NCBI RefSeq assembly: GCF_013133775.1
Contig: NZ_JABGBO010000001.1
Location: 248,001-312,000 of the forward strand
Reading direction: 5' to 3'
Source: Pelistega europaea
Lineage (GTDB): Bacteria > Pseudomonadota > Gammaproteobacteria > Burkholderiales > Burkholderiaceae_B
DNA length: 64,000 nucleotides
Shown: positions 59,307 to 64,000 of the stretch, one piece after another
Layout of the letters: each line of letters opens with the position of its first letter
Position numbering within the stretch: the stretch's first letter is position 1
The notes under the pieces: model-generated
What the model was told of the DNA's origin: nothing
The model's database searches: none
Seen by the model: the letters and a program-made list of their open reading frames with translations, nothing else
Made by a program: the position numbers and the translations under genes

Positions 59307-61184
59307 TTATTTGCTCGTATCGGGTTTCCATACAGTACCGATAGAAATAGATTTAAGTTTACGTTTACGACCGTACCAAAGGTTTACGATAGCACGTACG
59401 CCAACTACTGCAGAGAACATTGAGGTGAGAATCCCCAAACAATGCACTACTGCAAAACCACGAATAGGACCAGGTCCACTAAAGGCTAAGAGAGCAAGAC
59501 CTACAATCAAAGACGTGATGTTGGAGTCAAGAATGGTCCCCCATGCTTTATCAAAACCGATATTAATGGCTTGTTGTGGTGATAGGCCTGCACGAAGCTC
59601 CTCGCGGATACGTTCATTAATCAGTACGTTGGCGTCAATCGCCATACCCAATGTCAACGCAATCGCAGCGATACCAGGTAATGTTAAAGTTGCTTGTAGC
59701 AATGATAGAGAAGCCAATAGCAAGAGAATGTTAAACAACAAACCGATAGTCGAAAAAATGCCAAATAGATGGTAGTAAATAATCATAAATACTGCCACCA
59801 TGATGAAACCATATAAAGTAGAGTCGAACCCTTTTTTAATGTTTTCTTCACCTAGGCTAGGACCAATCGTGCGCTCTTCAATAATCGACATAGGTGCAGC
59901 GAGTGAACCGGCACGGAGCAATAAGGCGGTATCTGCAGCTTGTTCTGGTGTCATTGCCCCCGAGATTTCCACTTGACCATTAGGAATTTCTGAGCGGATA
60001 ACAGGGGCAGTAATTACTTGCCCTTTGCCATTTTCAAATAATACAATCGCCATGCGTTTGCCGATATTATCGCGAGTGACATCGCGGAAAATACGGGAAC
60101 CTTTGCTGTCCAATGTCAGATTAACTGTAGGCTGTTGTGTTTGTTGGTTACGACCTGATTGTGCATTTTCAAGATTTTCACCTGTTAATAATACTTGGCG
60201 ACGGAGGAGTAATTGATGACCATCAGTATCTTTAAAGGCTTCTAGACCAAAAGGTACAGTACCTGATGCCAATGCAGTCAATGCTGCAGGTGAATCATCC
60301 ACCATGCGTAATTGTAAAGTAGCTGTACGACCAAGAATGTCTTTGGCCTTTGCTACATCTTGTACACCAGGAAGTTGTACAACAATGCGATCGGTACCCT
60401 GTTGCTGAATTACAGGCTCAGCCACACCAAGTTCGTTAATACGATTATGGAGCGTTACGATATTTTGGTGAAGAGCTGTTTCCTGTACGCGAGCAATCTC
60501 TGTAGGGCTAATGGTGCTGTTAAGGATAAATTTTCCGTCTACGTTGCTGATAGTAGAAACTAGCTCGGGTAGACGAGTGCGAATAATATCATTGGCCTGT
60601 TGGGCGAGTGCTTCAGTACTAAAGGTCGAGCTAATGACATCACCATTACGATTAATACTGTCAACAGTGATTTTTTGATCACGATATAGTGTACGTAATT
60701 CTGTTGCAAGAGACTCATAGCGGGTTTCTAATGCACCTTTCATATCCACTTGGAGTAAGAAATGTACGCCACCACGTAAGTCCAGACCAAGGAACATTGG
60801 ATGAGCCCCAATCTCTGTGAGCCAATCCGGTGTCGCTGAAAGAAGGTTTAAAGCAATAACATAATCAGGCTCGGCAGGGTTGGGATTAAGAGCCTTTTCG
60901 AGCACTGTTTTCACTTTAAGCTGGGTGTTGGGGGTATCTACACGTACACGAATAGTACCAACATTGTTGTTAGACTGAAATTGAGTGCTAGTGTAGGGAA
61001 TATTGTTTTGTTTGAGAATTTGCTCTACTGTATTTAATGTAGACTGGTCAATTTTGCGTGCAACATTGGCACTAGAAACCTGTACTGCTGGAGTCTGACC
61101 GAAAATGTTGGGAACGGTATACAGTGCCCCGATTACGAGGGCGACAAGAACAATTAGATATTTCCAGAGAGGATAACGATTCAT
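59307..61184 (-). CDS. secD: Protein translocase subunit SecD
   Basis: Inner-membrane Sec accessory subunit of 625 residues: one N-terminal helix, a large periplasmic domain (about 25-440, P1 head and base) and five C-terminal helices. Marks are FLGLDLRGGVHFLLQVDM, AMTPEQAADTALLLRAGSLAAPMSIIEERTIGPSLGEENIKKG and IALTLGMAIDANVLINERIREELRAG, the latter with the Asp needed for proton coupling. The ATG at 61184 lacks a clear ribosome-binding site, notable because the preceding leader carries hairpins and a small open frame. Confidence 0.97.
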   Translation of the reverse strand: MNRYPLWKYLIVLVALVIGALYTVPNIFGQTPAVQVSSANVARKIDQSTLNTVEQILKQNNIPYTSTQFQSNNNVGTIRVRVDTPNTQLKVKTVLEKALNPNPAEPDYVIALNLLSATPDWLTEIGAHPMFLGLDLRGGVHFLLQVDMKGALETRYESLATELRTLYRDQKITVDSINRNGDVISSTFSTEALAQQANDIIRTRLPELVSTISNVDGKFILNSTISPTEIARVQETALHQNIVTLHNRINELGVAEPVIQQQGTDRIVVQLPGVQDVAKAKDILGRTATLQLRMVDDSPAALTALASGTVPFGLEAFKDTDGHQLLLRRQVLLTGENLENAQSGRNQQTQQPTVNLTLDSKGSRIFRDVTRDNIGKRMAIVLFENGKGQVITAPVIRSEIPNGQVEISGAMTPEQAADTALLLRAGSLAAPMSIIEERTIGPSLGEENIKKGFDSTLYGFIMVAVFMIIYYHLFGIFSTIGLLFNILLLLASLSLLQATLTLPGIAAIALTLGMAIDANVLINERIREELRAGLSPQQAINIGFDKAWGTILDSNITSLIVGLALLAFSGPGPIRGFAVVHCLGILTSMFSAVVGVRAIVNLWYGRKRKLKSISIGTVWKPDTSK

Positions 61185-61205
61185 ATCTGGCCGTCAATGA
61201 AAAAA

Positions 61206-61221
61206 TGGTTGTTAACAACCA
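61206..61221 (-). terminator. Terminator-like palindrome just before secD
   Basis: TGGTTGTTAACAACCA is a perfect 16-base palindrome able to form a 6-bp stem with a TTAA loop. On the minus strand it is followed at once by TTTTTT and lies 21 bases before the secD start, so it resembles an attenuator. A second hairpin, AGCCAGACG/CGTCTGGCT (61244-61252 with 61267-61275), lies just upstream on that strand. Confidence 0.45.
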
Positions 61222-61315
61222 CTTATTAAACAATCAATAAATGAGCCAGACGTGTGGAACTCATGGCGTCTGGCTGCGAAAGTTGCTATCTCTTTAACAA
61301 GTGAGAAATCCTTTA

Positions 61316-61423
61316 TTATACATATAAGGAGGAGAATCTCTCTTTCTTTGATGTTATGTCTTGCAGTGAAAGTGCTTGTCGGATTACAAAGATGATAAAG
61401 AGATAACGATACTCATCCATCAT
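61316..61423 (-). CDS. Possible 35-residue leader peptide between yajC and secD
   Basis: An open frame of 35 codons whose first ATG overlaps the yajC stop (TAATG), followed by a second ATG. It begins MMDEYRYLFIIFVIRQ, a short hydrophobic run, and continues with a charged part (ITSKKERF) to a TAA stop, about 130 bases before secD. I recognise no family. Translational coupling to yajC and its place before secDF are suggestive, but the hydrophobic run is too short for a normal signal sequence and it may be a chance frame. Confidence 0.3.
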   Translation of the reverse strand: MMDEYRYLFIIFVIRQALSLQDITSKKERFSSLYV

Positions 61424-61779
61424 TAAAGGTCTTTAATAGTGCCTTTAGGTAATACAGAAGTCACCGCAACGCGTTGGCACAAGATTTCTACTGATTTGCC
61501 ATCTTGTTGAGCGATTTCTAAGGCAATGTAGTTGTCAGTTACACGAGATACCTTGCCTAATAAGCCACCAGCCGTGATGACTTCGTCACCTTTGGCAAGG
61601 GCTTCTACCATGGCTTTATGTTCTTTTTGGCGTTTCATTTGAGGACGAATCATCAAGAAATAAAGTACCACGAACATGAGGATAATAGGCAAGAACTGCA
61701 TCAATCCTCCTGCTGCACCTGCTGGTGCTCCTTCAGCGGCTTGGTTAAGAGTAACTTGTACTAAACTAGTAAGTGACAT
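61423..61779 (-). CDS. yajC: Preprotein translocase subunit YajC
   Basis: A 118-residue single-span membrane protein of the SecDF-YajC complex. The membrane helix is LMQFLPIILMFVVLYFLMIRPQMKRQKEH, a strong family mark, followed by the cytoplasmic GDEVITAGGLLGKVSRV domain. I chose the ATG at 61779, with GGAG five bases ahead; an ATG four codons upstream has none. It lies between tgt and secD as in most proteobacteria, but with an unusually long gap of 238 bases to secD. Confidence 0.95.
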   Translation of the reverse strand: MSLTSLVQVTLNQAAEGAPAGAAGGLMQFLPIILMFVVLYFLMIRPQMKRQKEHKAMVEALAKGDEVITAGGLLGKVSRVTDNYIALEIAQQDGKSVEILCQRVAVTSVLPKGTIKDL

Positions 61780-61903
61780 ATAAAGCTCCATAGTTATTTA
61801 TTGTCGGTTAATCGTATATTGTAGCGATTTTTCGAAGAATTAATGTTATTTAATACATATTTGTAAAAGGTTTTTTTCCATATCCCTGTTTTTTTGCTTA
61901 AGA

Positions 61904-63115
<1,212 letters not shown>

Positions 63116-63119
63116 TCAT

Positions 63120-63149
63120 GTACATTAGGTGTGTATTGACCTAATGTAC
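63120..63149 (-). other. Hairpin between queA and tgt
   Basis: GTACATTAGGT (63120-63130) and ACCTAATGTAC (63139-63149) form a perfect 11-bp stem with an 8-base loop. No T-run follows on the minus strand. It may separate or stabilise the queA and tgt messages; it does not resemble a preQ1 riboswitch. Confidence 0.45.
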
Positions 63150-63169
63150 TTAAGTAGTTATGCAAAAGT

Positions 63170-64000
63170 CTAACGCTCACGAGGTTCAATCAACATGGCA
63201 TCACCATAGCTGAAAAAACGATAACGTTGCTTAATCGCATGTGCATAAGCATCACGCATCGCATCAATACCAATAAAAGATGATACTAGCATTAGTAGAG
63301 TTGATTGAGGAAGGTGAAAGTTCGTTAATAAGCCGTCAACGACTTTAATTTCGTAACCTGGGGTCATAAATAAACGGGTGTCACCACTATGGGCAACAGG
63401 TACACGATTATGTACCCCGTGATTCGCAGCAGACTCTAATGCACGTACACTAGTCGTGCCTACTGCAAATACCCGACCGCCTTGTTCTCGGCAGTGCTTA
63501 ATGGATTGCACAGTATCTGCAGATACTTCATACCATTCAGAGTGCATCACATGATCGCTGATTTTATCAACTCGGACTGGCTGAAAAGTACCTGCTCCAA
63601 CATGTAGAGTGACAAAAGCCGTAGCTACCCCTTGTTGCTTGAGGGTTTCTAACATGGCTTGGTCAAAGTGTAGCCCTGCAGTAGGGGCGGCAACTGCACC
63701 AAGATGGTCTGCATAGACAGTTTGATAACGCTCACTATCCTCTGCATCTGCTTGGTGTTCAATATAAGGGGGAAGAGGTAGTGAGCCAATTTGATCGAGC
63801 ACTGTGAGTACTTCTTGGGCAAACTCTACTTCAAAGAGGTCATCTTGTCGACCAAGTACAGTGGCTTTTATAGGTTGTGTGAAAACCAAGGTCTCTGAAG
63901 AGAGTAAAGGGGGATGTAATGCCTCTGATGCAGTCTGTACCTCTTGTGTACAGGTGGGTTGGCAAGGAGGCAGCTGTGAAGTGTTGTTATCTGTTGATGT
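63170..64000 (-). CDS. queA: S-adenosylmethionine:tRNA ribosyltransferase-isomerase, C-terminal part (cut by window edge)
   Basis: Transfers the ribosyl part of SAM to preQ1-tRNA to give epoxyqueuosine. The frame stays open to the right edge, giving 276 residues in view of about 350 or more. Family marks are [65 protein letters not shown] and [19 protein letters not shown]. The first ~45 residues in view, before LFEVEF, are rich in Thr, Ser, Gln and Pro with three cysteines; the family normally has a much shorter linker there, so this copy carries an unusual insertion. It lies upstream of tgt, the usual order. Confidence 0.94.
   Translation of the reverse strand, partial: TSTDNNTSQLPPCQPTCTQEVQTASEALHPPLLSSETLVFTQPIKATVLGRQDDLFEVEFAQEVLTVLDQIGSLPLPPYIEHQADAEDSERYQTVYADHLGAVAAPTAGLHFDQAMLETLKQQGVATAFVTLHVGAGTFQPVRVDKISDHVMHSEWYEVSADTVQSIKHCREQGGRVFAVGTTSVRALESAANHGVHNRVPVAHSGDTRLFMTPGYEIKVVDGLLTNFHLPQSTLLMLVSSFIGIDAMRDAYAHAIKQRYRFFSYGDAMLIEPRER

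Noticed and set aside
61316-61423. The 35-codon frame as a true SecM/VemP-type arrest peptide
   Set aside because: It lacks a full-length signal sequence and any arrest motif I know; I list it only as a possible leader frame.
63120-63149. preQ1 riboswitch upstream of tgt
   Set aside because: It is a simple stem-loop without the A-rich tail and pseudoknot sequence of preQ1 riboswitches, and it lies between queuosine genes already transcribed together.

Overview
This window looks like a chromosomal segment of a betaproteobacterium, most likely a moderately AT-rich member of the Burkholderiales/Alcaligenaceae group (inference from gene order; I cannot name the genus). Supporting signs are the strings rsmB-DUF4390-ntrY-ntrX-trkA-trkH, rhodanese-grxC-secB-gpsA, gpmA-envC-ctpA-moeB, atpIBEFHAGDC and queA-tgt-yajC-secD-secF, which I know as typical neighbourhoods in this group. 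Nearly all of the DNA is ordinary core-genome coding sequence. I see no insertion sequence, prophage, CRISPR array, tRNA or rRNA gene.

Layout. Positions 1-9000 hold the 3' end of lysA, the class A penicillin-binding protein mrcA, the shikimate genes aroK-aroB with dgt behind them, and uvrA. Positions 9000-13800 hold an MFS transporter, two tandem single-strand-binding protein genes, a YceI protein, a cation diffusion facilitator and a probable LysR gene remnant. Positions 13800-29700 hold fmt, a MarR-controlled tripartite efflux operon (regulator, outer-membrane channel, HlyD adaptor, DHA2 pump), rimO, rsmB, a DUF4390 protein, the NtrY/NtrX two-component pair, the TrkA/TrkH potassium system and trmL. 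Positions 30000-37000 hold comF, a BioC-like methyltransferase and a tyrosine-degradation block (VOC protein, fahA, maiA, hpd; tyrB on the other strand). Positions 37000-47600 hold gpsA, secB, grxC and a rhodanese, then gpmA, envC, ctpA and moeB, then crcB, an M61 peptidase and an enoyl-CoA hydratase. Positions 47600-55200 are the complete F1Fo ATP synthase operon. Positions 55300-58300 hold an AEC transporter, a Bcr/CflA-type MFS pump and a hotdog thioesterase. The end of the window holds the Sec accessory genes secF, secD and yajC, then tgt and the 3' part of queA, all on the minus strand.

How the genes work together. Cell-envelope growth and division (mrcA, envC, ctpA), protein export (secB, yajC, secD, secF), energy (atp operon), tRNA/rRNA/ribosome modification (fmt, rimO, rsmB, trmL, tgt, queA) and aromatic amino acid metabolism (aroK/aroB for synthesis; tyrB/hpd/maiA/fahA for breakdown) dominate. 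No homogentisate dioxygenase gene lies beside the tyrosine-degradation genes.

I did not find an obviously new multi-gene system. The most interesting signals are non-coding. One is a strong promoter followed by a terminator-like hairpin in front of atpI, with further near-perfect hairpins inside the atp operon. Another is a leader between yajC and secD that holds a 35-codon open reading frame coupled to the yajC stop and a hairpin-plus-T-run just before secD. A third is a hairpin leader with a 9-codon reading frame in front of the tyrosine-degradation genes. Domain-level oddities are an NtrX lacking its AAA+ domain, tandem ssb paralogues, an unusual segment in QueA and a long charged tail on CtpA.
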